From an uncultured Caryophanales bacterium (GTDB taxonomy: Bacteria; Bacillota_I; Bacilli_A; RFN20; CAG-826), in the NCBI GenBank assembly GCA_946185585.1, contig CAMHJP010000004.1, positions 1 through 52,127 on the forward strand: DNA of 52,127 nucleotides. The letters run 5' to 3'. Positions 23,233 through 31,888 of the stretch are shown here, piece by piece. Position numbers and translations under genes: made by a program. The first letter of the stretch is position 1. Every line of letters starts with the position of its first letter. The notes under the pieces were generated by a model. That model worked only from the letters and a program-made list of their open reading frames with translations. It was not told where the DNA came from and did no database searches.

Positions 23233-24585
23233 ATGAAAGTATTAAAAATCGTCTTAGCAATCCTCATCCCAGTTGCAGTTGTTGCTGCCGTTTTGCCACT
23301 AGTTTATCCACTAGTCTCACCTTTACCTGGTAGTGAGTTTGATTTTGGCGGAATTTTTGAAAAACTTGGTGATATCTTCAAAGATTTCTCAAAAGCAATT
23401 GAAGTATTTGGACTTGCTATTATTATCATGCTTGTCGCTCCACTTGTTGGATCGCTTTTACTTGTCCTTTGGATTGTTTTTGGAATTGTCAAAAAACGTC
23501 TCATTGGTATTTTGTTCGGATTTATCGCTGTTATTACATTAACATTTGGCGCTTTAGGCGTTTTTGTTGATGCTGTCTTTAATGCCGCTGCTGTTAGTGC
23601 GGAAATTGATAATGCCGGTTATGTGATTATGCAATACGTCGAGATCGGCGCAATTGTCTTGTTCATTGCGGCATTTGTTATCCACGTCATTATTATGTTT
23701 AAGGCCGCTAAAGCTCGTAAAGCTGCTAAGAAAGCTGCCAAAGCAAAAGAAAAGGAAGAGGTCGAAGTTAACTATGACGATCTTCCACCAGTTTTGTTTG
23801 AAAAACAATCACATCATATCGAACGTGAACCAGACGTTATTAAACATAAGGTTGACCACATTGAACGTGGTGAAAACCATGTCTTAAAAGGACACTATGT
23901 CCGTGACGATGAAATTGACGCTATTTTAGCTGCTTCAAAGTACCATTATGAAGATGAAATTCCAGAAGAAATTCTTGCTTGGTTAGATGCAAAACACGAG
24001 GCTGAAGAACAAGGAGAAACACTTCCAATGTTTGATCCAAACTTTGTTCCAAGCCACGAAGATGAAGCTATTTATACTGATGATGAACTTCGTATTATCG
24101 AAGCACTTCGTAATTGTCAACCAAAGGTTGAAGAAGAAGAACCTGTTCCTGAAAGTATTCATGCTTTCTTAAATAGCAAACCTCAAGAAGATGATGAACT
24201 TAGCGAAGAAGAACTCGAAGTTGTTCGTGCTATGAGCCATTACAATGGACCAAGCCACGAAGAAGAAGATGACGAATATGTCGACCTTCCATTCTTCCGT
24301 GAACATGAAGAACAAGAACCAGTTGAATACGTTGAGGAAATCATCCGTGTTCCTGAAGAAAAAGTTGAAGAAGAGGTTGAAGCACCAAAGGTCACTAGTG
24401 ATAAACCAGTGCACATCTCCAAGAACAAAGAAGGCAAATACCAACTAAAACAAGTTGGTGAAAAGAAGCCTTTTGCTGTCTATGATTCTGAAGAAGAAGC
24501 CATCAAATATGGTCAAGCAGTGAAACGTGTCTATGGCGTCGCTGTTCGTCTTCATGATTCCGAAGGCAAAATTAGTTCTCTTTAA
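23233..24585 (+). CDS. Membrane protein with acidic cytoplasmic region and DUF2188-like C-terminus
   Basis: 450 aa, function unknown. Four hydrophobic helices lie in the first 155 residues (about 4-30, 58-85, 92-115, 130-155), followed by an Ala/Lys-rich basic helix. A long, very acidic region (about 170-385) has repeats of the form EDEAIYTDDELRIIEAL. The last 55 residues (HISKNKEGKYQL to SEGKI) resemble the small DUF2188 domain. Basic residues after helix 4 place the tail in the cytoplasm. The gene is a single unit with its own promoter, ribosome site and terminator. A protein of the same layout is encoded at 36492. No function is claimed. Confidence 0.75.
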   Translation: MKVLKIVLAILIPVAVVAAVLPLVYPLVSPLPGSEFDFGGIFEKLGDIFKDFSKAIEVFGLAIIIMLVAPLVGSLLLVLWIVFGIVKKRLIGILFGFIAVITLTFGALGVFVDAVFNAAAVSAEIDNAGYVIMQYVEIGAIVLFIAAFVIHVIIMFKAAKARKAAKKAAKAKEKEEVEVNYDDLPPVLFEKQSHHIEREPDVIKHKVDHIERGENHVLKGHYVRDDEIDAILAASKYHYEDEIPEEILAWLDAKHEAEEQGETLPMFDPNFVPSHEDEAIYTDDELRIIEALRNCQPKVEEEEPVPESIHAFLNSKPQEDDELSEEELEVVRAMSHYNGPSHEEEDDEYVDLPFFREHEEQEPVEYVEEIIRVPEEKVEEEVEAPKVTSDKPVHISKNKEGKYQLKQVGEKKPFAVYDSEEEAIKYGQAVKRVYGVAVRLHDSEGKISSL

Positions 24586-24595
24586 TTTATAATTA

Positions 24596-24620
24596 AAAGC
24601 CTACTAGTAGTAGGCTTTTT
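24596..24620 (+). terminator. Terminator before tRNA-Gly(CCC)
   Basis: AAAGCCTAC (24596-24604) pairs perfectly with GTAGGCTTT (24610-24618), then TT. Confidence 0.85.
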
Positions 24621-24624
24621 CTAT

Positions 24625-24698
24625 GCACCTGTAGTTTAGTGGTAGAACATCAGCTTCCCAAGCTGATTGTACGGGTTCGATTCCCGCCAGGTGCTCCA
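24625..24698 (+). tRNA. tRNA-Gly(CCC)
   Basis: 74-nt cloverleaf. Acceptor GCACCTG/CAGGTGC, anticodon loop TTCCCAA on TCAGC/GCTGA, T-loop TTCGATT, discriminator T, CCA encoded. It sits only 4 nt after the preceding terminator tail, so it probably depends on read-through or an internal promoter. Confidence 0.94.
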
Positions 24699-24702
24699 AT
24701 TT

Positions 24703-24728
24703 GCAGAGTATAATTGCTCTGCTTTTTT
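24703..24728 (+). terminator. Terminator after tRNA-Gly(CCC)
   Basis: GCAGAG (24703-24708) pairs with CTCTGC (24717-24722), followed by six T. Confidence 0.75.
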
Positions 24729-24784
24729 ATTTGATATGTATCGCTATATCGTATTCAAAAAACACATTTAGAGTGTTTCTTTGA

Positions 24785-24813
24785 TTGTTTTATAAATAAA
24801 AATATTCTAAAAT
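24785..24813 (+). promoter_or_regulatory. Promoter of the clostripain-pepF operon
   Basis: TTGTTT (24785-24790), 17-nt spacer, TAAAAT (24808-24813). In the leader, CCAC...GTGG and TTCC/GGAA (about 24817-24842) can fold into a small hairpin that includes the GGTGGAAGA ribosome site. Confidence 0.6.
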
Positions 24814-24848
24814 AGTTTTCCACTCCAAAAGGGTGGAAGAAAAAAGTT

Positions 24849-27284
24849 ATGAAGAAATTGATTGCTCTAACATTATCGGCTCTGCTTCTTGCGGGATGTA
24901 CAGCTGGTACACCAAGAAGGAGACAACAACCGTCTTCAGAAATCCCTTCTACGTCTTCAACATCGGGACAAGGAGTCATTAGTGAAGTTACAGCGGTTAG
25001 TTTTAATCGTGAAGAAATCAATTTTAATTTAAACCAAGAAAATCCTTATACAGTTGAAACATTAATTGCTACTGTTAGTGGAATTGGTAACTATGACCGC
25101 ACCGTTTCTTGGGTTACATCAAATAAATCAATTGTTACCGTTGAAAACGGTGTTGTTTCTGCTGTTGGTATCGGTGAAGCAACTATTTCTGCTGTTTCCA
25201 CATCAAACGAGGAAGCTTATGCAACTTGCCGAATTAGTGTAATCAATGATGTTCCTGTCATTGAAGGCGTTGTTGTTAATCCTGCTGAACCAGTGATTGA
25301 CTTAAAAACAGAAAGCACCCTTCAATTAACAGCAACTGTTTTAGGTAAGAACTCACCTAGTCAATTAGTCAGCTGGACCTACACAGGTTACGGTTGCTTT
25401 ACTGTTGATGCAAATGGTCTTGTAACTGCAACCAAAGTAGGTAACGGAACTGTAACTGCAACATCAGCTAAAGATTCAAGCAAAAAGTACACTGTCACTG
25501 TAAGAGTCGTTAATACAACTCCAACTGTTGAAAGTGTCAAAATCATGTCCGGCTCTGAAGAAGTCTCCGGTTCCTATTCCCTTGATTTATATGAACCATT
25601 AAACCAAAAATCCGTGCAATTTACGGCTAAAGTTGTTGTTACATATGGTGCTCCAGAAACTGTAACATGGACAAGCAGCGATCCAAATAAAGTTGAAGTT
25701 AATGAGTCAACTGGATTAGTTTCGGCAAAAGCTTTAACCATTTCCCCAGTAATAATTACCGCAACTTCAACCTATGATTCTACAAAGTCTGCGAGCGTCA
25801 AAATTACCGTTAATGACTCAACTCCAAGAGTCTCTAGTATTTCGATTAGCGTTGCTGATAAAGTGAAAGAAGGAAAAACAATTACTGCGGAAGCAACTGT
25901 TTTAGGAACAGGCTTAACCCCTGCTCAAAAAGCAGTCACATGGAGTTCATCTAATCCAGCCATTGCTGAAATTAATTCATCAACCGGTGAAATTAGTGCT
26001 AAACAAGTTGGTGGGCCAGTCACAATTACTGCAACATCCGTCTTTAAAAATCCAGATGGCACATATAAGAGTGCTACAGCACAAATTAGTGTCATTGAAC
26101 CTTCCAGTCAGGATGCTTATACCATTTTACTTTATGTTTGTGGATCAAATCTTGAATCTGATAATGCTTACGCAACAACTGATTTAAAAGAAATTGTCAA
26201 TGCTGGTGCTTTGCCAGAAGGCGTAAATGTTGTTGTTGAAACTGGTGGTACAACTTCTTGGAGTTCTACTTCAAAAAACATCACAAGTGACCGAAATAGC
26301 ATCCCGAAAGCATTAACTCGTTGGACATTGAATAGTTCCGCAAAACTTGAAAAAGTTAGCGCTAATCAACAACCAAGTGATTCTAGCATGGGCGAATCAT
26401 CCACATTTGAATCATTCCTAGAATGGGGTCTTACAAACTATCCAGCTGATAAAACTGGAGTTATTCTTTGGAACCATGGCGGTGGAATGAATGGATGCTG
26501 TAATGACGATAATTATTATAGTGATGCATTAACTCCTGCCGAACTTTACCGAGCCTTACAGAAAGTTCTTGGAACTGGTTCTAGTAAAACAAAACTAGAA
26601 TGGATTGGTTATGACTGCTGTACGATGCAGGTGGCTGATATTGCTTCTATTAACGCTGATTACTTCCACTATCAAGTTGCTTCCCAAGAACTTGAAGATG
26701 GTAACGGCTGGTCGTACACCAACTGGGTCAAGAAGCTTTATCAAAGTGTTAAGGCTGGTACTGAATTAGCTACTAGTGATTTACTTAATACAATTTGTGA
26801 AGATTTTGTTGGCGCCTATGGCGATGACTATACTAATAACCAAGTTTTATCCGCGATTAAGCTTGATAATATGCCAGCATTTGTTAACGCTTTTAACGAA
26901 TTTACTGCTGACTACGATAATCAAGAGTCATTTAACAACGTTAAGAGCAAAGCTTTAAATACACTTCGCTTCTCTGAGTGGCAAGGCGCATGCTTTGGCG
27001 ATGTTGATATGCGTGGTTTACTTCTCAATTTAGGTGCTGCGGAAACATCAACAGTTGTTAGCGCTTTTGATAACTTAATTGCATCAAACGAATATTGTAA
27101 TAGTTGTAGCGATTATCAATCCAAAAAGCCATCTGGATTAAATGCTTTTGTTGCTTTTGCTCCATCTGGCTACACCATGCAAATTAGTAAATCAAATTAC
27201 AACCACACCGACTATGTCTATACTTCGAAATTTACTACTTGGTGTGACATGAACCGTAATTACGGAACATTTAGTTGGTATTAA
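24849..27284 (+). CDS. Lipoprotein protease: Ig-like (Big_2) domains plus clostripain (C11) domain
   Basis: 811-aa surface protease. A lipoprotein signal peptide ends in LLLAGC (Cys17). A short Ser/Thr/Pro linker is followed by about four bacterial Ig-like Big_2 domains (about 55-130, 135-220, 225-320, 325-415), each with the SWTSSDPN- or VTAxxxG-type pattern. The C-terminal half is a family C11 cysteine peptidase: ILLYVCGSNLE at its start, catalytic His543 in WNHGGG, and Cys591 in GYDCCTM (clostripain has FDACLM). C11 enzymes cleave after basic residues and self-process. It lies 18 nt upstream of pepF with no terminator between, suggesting joint breakdown of external peptides. Confidence 0.88.
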   Translation: MKKLIALTLSALLLAGCTAGTPRRRQQPSSEIPSTSSTSGQGVISEVTAVSFNREEINFNLNQENPYTVETLIATVSGIGNYDRTVSWVTSNKSIVTVENGVVSAVGIGEATISAVSTSNEEAYATCRISVINDVPVIEGVVVNPAEPVIDLKTESTLQLTATVLGKNSPSQLVSWTYTGYGCFTVDANGLVTATKVGNGTVTATSAKDSSKKYTVTVRVVNTTPTVESVKIMSGSEEVSGSYSLDLYEPLNQKSVQFTAKVVVTYGAPETVTWTSSDPNKVEVNESTGLVSAKALTISPVIITATSTYDSTKSASVKITVNDSTPRVSSISISVADKVKEGKTITAEATVLGTGLTPAQKAVTWSSSNPAIAEINSSTGEISAKQVGGPVTITATSVFKNPDGTYKSATAQISVIEPSSQDAYTILLYVCGSNLESDNAYATTDLKEIVNAGALPEGVNVVVETGGTTSWSSTSKNITSDRNSIPKALTRWTLNSSAKLEKVSANQQPSDSSMGESSTFESFLEWGLTNYPADKTGVILWNHGGGMNGCCNDDNYYSDALTPAELYRALQKVLGTGSSKTKLEWIGYDCCTMQVADIASINADYFHYQVASQELEDGNGWSYTNWVKKLYQSVKAGTELATSDLLNTICEDFVGAYGDDYTNNQVLSAIKLDNMPAFVNAFNEFTADYDNQESFNNVKSKALNTLRFSEWQGACFGDVDMRGLLLNLGAAETSTVVSAFDNLIASNEYCNSCSDYQSKKPSGLNAFVAFAPSGYTMQISKSNYNHTDYVYTSKFTTWCDMNRNYGTFSWY

Positions 27285-27302
27285 TAAGAAAGGATAATAG
27301 AA

Positions 27303-29021
27303 ATGGAAAAGACAATTAAATTTGAAGATATTCCTATACAAAAATTCTCATTCAAACAAATTGAGAAAAAGATGAAATCTTACATTGAACAGCTTAAAGC
27401 TGCTCCTGATTTCGAAACCGGATTTAAAGTTATAAAAGCTTATGAAAGATTTGGCTCAAAAATGGGCACAAACTTCGGAATTATTTCTGTTCGTTTTACT
27501 TTAAATACCCAAGACGAAGTCATTGCTAAATACCAAGATTTAGTTGATGAAATCTCGCCACTTATTTCTAATTTAGCAAATGAATGGAACAAAGTTCTTG
27601 TTGCTCTTCCATATCGTAAACAAATCGAAGAAAAGTATGGTTCATACTACTTCCAAATGATTGAAAACGAACTCAAATCCTTCGATGAAAAAATCATCCC
27701 TGAACTTGTTGAAATCAATAAATTAAGTTCCCAATATGACCGAGTTATGGGTTCTGCTCAAATCGAATTTAGAGGTCAAACCTATAACATCCCACAAATG
27801 GGAAAATTCTCTTCTAGTGCTGACCGCGAAACAAGAAAAGAGGCGGCTATTGCAGTGGATAAATTCTTCCAAGATCACGAACAAGAAATCGGCGATATCT
27901 ATGGAAAACTCGTCCTTTTAAGAGACAAGGCTGCTAAAAAACTTGGCTTTGAAGACTTCACTGAACTCGGCTATCTTTCATTAGGTCGTGTCGACTATAA
28001 TCCAGAAATGGTTGCTAATTACCGTAAACAAATCGCGAAGGAAGTCGTTCCAGTTGCTCAAAAGTTATACCGTGCTCAAGCAAAACGAATCGGTATTCCA
28101 TTTAATAAGATGTATAACTACGATTACAATTTGTTCTTCAAAAGCGGTAATCCAAAATTAGCTGGAGATTCCCATTATTTAGTGGAAAGCGCTGGCAAAA
28201 TGTATCACGAAATGTCACCAATTACCGGTGAATTCTGGGATTTCATGAACGAACGTCATCTTCTTGATTTAGAAGCTCGTCCAGGTAAACAACCAGGAGG
28301 TTACATGACCTTCTTTGATGAATACAAATACCCATTCATCTTCTCTAACTTCAACGGAACACCTCACGATGTCGATGTGTTAACCCATGAATTTGGTCAT
28401 GCATTACAAGGTTATTTATCCCGTAATATCAAACCAAGTGAATACCGTTCTCCAACTCTTGAATCTTGCGAAATTCATTCTATGTCAATGGAATATTTCG
28501 CTACTCCATGGATGGAACTCTTCTTTGGAAAAGATGCGGAAAAATATCGTTATTATCACTTAAGTGATTCCATCTGCTTCTTACCATATGGAATTACCAT
28601 TGATGAATTCCAACACTGGGTTTATAAGCACCCAACCGCAACCCACGAAGAAAGATGCGCTGCATTTAAAGAGATAGAATCTAGATACCTCCCACAAAAG
28701 AAGTATCCAAAGGAAATGAAAGCTGCTGGACATGGTGGATGGTGGATGAGACAATCACATATCTTCGGATCTCCTTTCTATTACATCGATTACACCCTTG
28801 CTCAAGTTTGCGCCTTCCAGTTCTATGTTGAATCAACAAAGAACAGAGAAAAAGCTTGGAAAAAGTACATCAAACTCTGCAAAATGGGCGGCAAATATCC
28901 ATTTGTTCATCTCTTAGAAAAAGCTCATCTAAGAAATCCGTTTGAGGATGGCAATGTCGCAAAAGTCATTCGCCCATTAAGAAAAATCCTCAAAGGATTT
29001 GATGAATCAAAATTTGAATAG
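27303..29021 (+). CDS. M3 family oligoendopeptidase (PepF-like)
   Basis: 572-aa zinc metallopeptidase of family M3 that hydrolyses oligopeptides in the cytoplasm. The catalytic motif HEFGH is at 362-366 (DVLTHEFGHALQGYL), with the third zinc ligand Glu in the ESCEIHSMSMEYFA stretch that follows. No signal peptide. AAAGGAT precedes the ATG. It is downstream of the secreted clostripain gene in one operon and ends with a strong terminator. The order fits a peptide-use pathway, although peptide importers are not in the window. Confidence 0.9.
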   Translation: MEKTIKFEDIPIQKFSFKQIEKKMKSYIEQLKAAPDFETGFKVIKAYERFGSKMGTNFGIISVRFTLNTQDEVIAKYQDLVDEISPLISNLANEWNKVLVALPYRKQIEEKYGSYYFQMIENELKSFDEKIIPELVEINKLSSQYDRVMGSAQIEFRGQTYNIPQMGKFSSSADRETRKEAAIAVDKFFQDHEQEIGDIYGKLVLLRDKAAKKLGFEDFTELGYLSLGRVDYNPEMVANYRKQIAKEVVPVAQKLYRAQAKRIGIPFNKMYNYDYNLFFKSGNPKLAGDSHYLVESAGKMYHEMSPITGEFWDFMNERHLLDLEARPGKQPGGYMTFFDEYKYPFIFSNFNGTPHDVDVLTHEFGHALQGYLSRNIKPSEYRSPTLESCEIHSMSMEYFATPWMELFFGKDAEKYRYYHLSDSICFLPYGITIDEFQHWVYKHPTATHEERCAAFKEIESRYLPQKKYPKEMKAAGHGGWWMRQSHIFGSPFYYIDYTLAQVCAFQFYVESTKNREKAWKKYIKLCKMGGKYPFVHLLEKAHLRNPFEDGNVAKVIRPLRKILKGFDESKFE

Positions 29022-29045
29022 GTTCCTATGGAACCTTTTCTTTTT
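29020..29045 (+). terminator. Terminator after the M3 peptidase gene
   Basis: AGGTTCC (29020-29026) pairs perfectly with GGAACCT (29030-29036) around TAT, then TTTCTTTTT. Confidence 0.87.
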
Positions 29046-29095
29046 GGTTAGTTAATTCTAATATAGTTTGCTTTATTTAAATAAATAAGTCGTGC

Positions 29096-29101
29096 TATAA
29101 T
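29096..29101 (+). promoter_or_regulatory. -10 box of the pgpA-like/cdaA operon
   Basis: TATAAT at 29096-29101 with a predicted start near 29108. The 40-nt leader ends in AAAAGGAG before the ATG at 29148. No well-spaced -35 box was seen. Confidence 0.5.
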
Positions 29102-29147
29102 ACTTTGGTTGAAAATTTTGATTAATTATAGAAAAGGAGAAAATTAA

Positions 29148-29633
29148 ATGGAAGATTACCGTACAAAATGTATTGAATTACTTGAGTCTCGTGGTGTCAC
29201 TGTTAGCGATATTGCTGATTGTGCTCGTTTCTTACAAGCCGATTACCACGTTGATCTTAAGAAAGAAGAACTTCTTGAATCGGTCATGTCTGTTCTTTCC
29301 AAACGTGAAGTTCAAAACGCCATTATGACTGGTATTGAACTTGATGTTGCCGCTGAACAAGGTTATATGAAAGACAAAGACTTAGCCTCAATCCTTACTC
29401 GTGATGAAGGCTTATATGGTGTTGATGAAGTTTTAGCTTATGGTATTTGTAACCTTTATGGTTCCATCGCCTTAACAAACTTCGGATTCATCGACAAAAA
29501 GAAATACGGCATTATTGCTAAATTAAACGAAGACGGAAAAGACACAGGCGTTGTTAACACCTTCATTGATGATATTGTTGGTGCGATTGCCGCCTCTGCT
29601 GCTAGCCGTTTCGCTCACCGTTGGGTTAAGTAA
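29148..29633 (+). CDS. Phosphatidylglycerophosphatase A-like protein (YutG family)
   Basis: 161 aa, the length of the PgpA/YutG family. It has the family's N-terminal helical region (LLESRGVTVSDIADCARFLQ), a central DEGLYGVDEVLAYGICNLYGS, TNFGFIDKKKYGIIAKLNED, and the C-terminal VNTFIDDIVGAIAASAASRF. PgpA members dephosphorylate phosphatidylglycerophosphate. The Bacillus YutG-like branch is soluble-looking, as here, and its role is less certain. AAAAGGAG precedes the ATG. The c-di-AMP cyclase gene follows after 2 bases. Confidence 0.8.
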   Translation: MEDYRTKCIELLESRGVTVSDIADCARFLQADYHVDLKKEELLESVMSVLSKREVQNAIMTGIELDVAAEQGYMKDKDLASILTRDEGLYGVDEVLAYGICNLYGSIALTNFGFIDKKKYGIIAKLNEDGKDTGVVNTFIDDIVGAIAASAASRFAHRWVK

Positions 29634-29635
29634 TT

Positions 29636-30409
29636 ATGTTTGTTGGTGGCCAATTTGTTACTAATAATGTTGCTCTCTGGATTGAGTTAGCACTTTTTGT
29701 GTTATTTCTAGGTGCTTCAATATTTATTCTTTTAAAACTTTTACGTCGAAAAGTTCCATTTATCATTTCTGTTGTTGGTTTAAGCGCGACAGTGGTGGCA
29801 TGGTTCTTTGGCTTAAGCGCACTTTGGATTGCAACGTTAATTGTTACTTGTGGTCTTGTAACAACTTTCTTGGTTATTAACCAAGGTGATCTTCGTCCTT
29901 ATGTGGCGAACACATTATCAATTAAATCAAAACGTACTGAAAAAGTTTTCGATCGTCACGCTTTATATACAAGAGTTTTTCAAGCAGTGGAGAACTTATC
30001 TAAATCTAAAATCGGTGCGATTATTACTTTTGAACGTAATACAAACTTAGATGATTTTATGAAATCTGGAACAGTTGTGAATGCACCTGTTACTCCTGAG
30101 CTTCTGCAAACCATCTTCTATCCAGGCACAAGACTTCATGATGGTGCTGTTGTTATTCGTCGCGATTTGATTGCTGCCGCTTCGGTTTATTACACTCCAA
30201 CAACCAAGCCATTAACCGGTAAGTTCGGAAGTCGCCACCGTGCCGCCATCGGTATTAGTGAAGTTTCTGACTCAGTGACAGTGGTTGTTAGTGAAGAAAC
30301 AGGCCGCATCTCTCTTGCTGTTGCCGGAGAATTAATTCATGTGACTCCAGATTCCTTTATGAGAGTCCTTGAGGATTACATGTTCGCTGAAAACGATAAG
30401 GCCGAATAA
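29636..30409 (+). CDS. cdaA: Membrane diadenylate cyclase CdaA (DacA)
   Basis: Makes c-di-AMP from two ATP, the second messenger for potassium and osmotic balance in Bacillota. The 257-aa protein has three hydrophobic helices (about 12-35, 40-60, 64-82) and a C-terminal DAC domain with DGA at 169-171 (RLHDGAVVIRRD) and RHR at 200-202 (GSRHRAAIGISE). In most Bacillota cdaA is followed by cdaR and glmM. Here the unit ends with a hairpin and neither gene is present. The PgpA-like gene upstream is an unusual partner. The start has no clear ribosome site and may rely on coupling. Confidence 0.93.
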   Translation: MFVGGQFVTNNVALWIELALFVLFLGASIFILLKLLRRKVPFIISVVGLSATVVAWFFGLSALWIATLIVTCGLVTTFLVINQGDLRPYVANTLSIKSKRTEKVFDRHALYTRVFQAVENLSKSKIGAIITFERNTNLDDFMKSGTVVNAPVTPELLQTIFYPGTRLHDGAVVIRRDLIAAASVYYTPTTKPLTGKFGSRHRAAIGISEVSDSVTVVVSEETGRISLAVAGELIHVTPDSFMRVLEDYMFAENDKAE

Positions 30410-30427
30410 AACTCAAAAAAAATATGA

Positions 30428-30454
30428 AAATATCCAGCAATTCCTGGGTATTTT
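30428..30454 (+). terminator. Terminator after cdaA
   Basis: AAAATATCCAG pairs with CTGGGTATTTT (one G-T pair) around CAATTC, then TTATTTT. The loop region CCAGCAATTCCTGG resembles the recurring CCAGCAA motif but is explained by the hairpin. Confidence 0.75.
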
Positions 30455-30484
30455 TTATTTTGTTTTAACTTGAAATTATTACTA

Positions 30485-30493
30485 TGTTATAAT
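30485..30493 (+). promoter_or_regulatory. Extended -10 promoter of the NUDIX gene (leaderless)
   Basis: TGTTATAAT, perfect extended -10. The hexamer ends 6 nt before the ATG at 30500, so +1 is predicted on the start codon. No ribosome site. Confidence 0.75.
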
Positions 30494-30499
30494 TTCGGT

Positions 30500-31108
30500 A
30501 TGAAATATCAAGAATTCTATGATTTCGTGGTAAAAGTCCACTCAATTGCAAAAATTGGATTAACGTTTTCAAAGGATCCATACGCGATTGATAACTACAA
30601 AGAACTTAACGAATTGTCTAAAGAAATGTTGGAGAAATTTTGTGATGTGAAGTTTGATCGTCCAAGCATGTTTGAACGCGATATTTATCCAACTCCATCC
30701 ATTTCTTCTCGAACAATTATTACCAACGATAAAGGTGAAATTTTGTTAGTTCGTGAAGCTAATTCTGGTTTGTGGTCAATGCCAGGAGGCTGGGCCGATT
30801 TATATGATTCACCAAGCCAAGCGGCATTTAATGAGGTTTCTCAAGAAGCCGGAATCGAACCAAAGATTGTTCGATTAGTCGCTCTCTTAGAGAGAACTCC
30901 TTTCAAATCAAGCAAAAATGTTCCAGAATATGTGATGGTTTTTGAAGGTTCAATTGACCACAAGAAGTTCCATGAACATTGTCATGAAACAACAGATGTG
31001 AAGTTTTTTCCAATGGATCAACTTCCGGAAATGTCTCGAAAGATGTCTAAGGATGAGCTTGATCGAATCTTTGAAGCTTATCGAAACGGAACAACAATTT
31101 TTGATTAG
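30500..31108 (+). CDS. NUDIX hydrolase with Nudix_N domain (ADP-ribose or nucleoside-diphosphate-X type)
   Basis: 202 aa. The N-terminal 60 residues (VHSIAKIGLTFSKDPYAIDNYKEL) match the Nudix_N helical domain. From about residue 68 there is a NUDIX domain with WSMPGGWADLYDSPSQAA and a somewhat degenerate box (NEVSQEAG in place of REvxEExG). Family members hydrolyse ADP-ribose or similar X-linked nucleoside diphosphates. I chose ATG 30500: it sits 6 nt from the -10 box and upstream in-frame sequence overlaps the promoter. deoD follows after about 60 nt. Confidence 0.85.
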   Translation: MKYQEFYDFVVKVHSIAKIGLTFSKDPYAIDNYKELNELSKEMLEKFCDVKFDRPSMFERDIYPTPSISSRTIITNDKGEILLVREANSGLWSMPGGWADLYDSPSQAAFNEVSQEAGIEPKIVRLVALLERTPFKSSKNVPEYVMVFEGSIDHKKFHEHCHETTDVKFFPMDQLPEMSRKMSKDELDRIFEAYRNGTTIFD

Positions 31109-31166
31109 ATAATGAAATCTATTAACGCATTTGATAAAATATCAAGCGAACAATAAGGAGAATTAT

Positions 31167-31883
31167 ATGGCTACACCACATAATGAGGCTAAAAAAGGCG
31201 ATATTGCAAAAGTCGTTTTAATGCCTGGTGATCCAAATCGTGCGAAATGGATTGCCGAAAACTTTTTACATGATGTGAAACTTGTTAATCAAGTTCGTGG
31301 AAACCTCTGTTTCACAGGTTACACCAAAAACGGAAAACGTGTTTCTGTTATGGCTTCTGGTATGGGACATCCATCCATTGGTATTTATTCTCATGAACTT
31401 TATGCCGAATATGATGTTGAGACAATTATTCGTGTTGGAACATGTGGATCATATCAGCCAAACATCGATTTCTTTGATGTCTTGCTTTGTGCAGGCGCAT
31501 CAACAGATTCCAACTGGATGTCACAATTTGGCTTAAACGGAACATTCTCAGCTTTAGCTGATTTCGATGTTTTATTAAAAGCAAGAGAAGTTTTACTTAA
31601 AAAGAAATATCCTCACCATATTGGTAACATTTTTGCTGCTGATGTCTTCTATGATCACGATAAGGAAATCTGGAAGAAATGGGCTGCGTTAGGTGTCATG
31701 GGTGTGGAAATGGAATCTTATGCTCTTTATGTGACCGCCAAGGAACTTGGCAAACGTGCGTTAACTATGTTAACAGTCACAGATAGCTTTGTTAAAGAAG
31801 GCCGCTTAACTGCTGAACAACGTCAAACAGGTCTATTTAACATGATTGATGTTGCTATTGAAACTGCTGAGTCATTCGCTTAA
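31167..31883 (+). CDS. deoD: Purine nucleoside phosphorylase, DeoD type
   Basis: Phosphorolysis of purine (deoxy)nucleosides to base and (deoxy)ribose-1-phosphate. The 238-aa length and motifs are typical: TPHNEAKKGDIA, VLMPGDPNRAKWIAENFL, ASGMGHPSIGIYSHEL, RVGTCGS, and GVEMESYALY for ribose binding. TVTDSF contains the catalytic Asp. AAGGAG lies 7 nt before ATG 31167, which decides that start over upstream alternatives. It is followed by two membrane-protein genes in a probable operon. Confidence 0.95.
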   Translation: MATPHNEAKKGDIAKVVLMPGDPNRAKWIAENFLHDVKLVNQVRGNLCFTGYTKNGKRVSVMASGMGHPSIGIYSHELYAEYDVETIIRVGTCGSYQPNIDFFDVLLCAGASTDSNWMSQFGLNGTFSALADFDVLLKAREVLLKKKYPHHIGNIFAADVFYDHDKEIWKKWAALGVMGVEMESYALYVTAKELGKRALTMLTVTDSFVKEGRLTAEQRQTGLFNMIDVAIETAESFA

Positions 31884-31888
31884 TTAGG

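Noticed and set aside
30434-30447. CCAGCAATTCCTGG as another copy of the recurring motif
   Set aside because: It forms the top of the cdaA terminator hairpin, which is enough to explain it. I did not count it in the motif finding.
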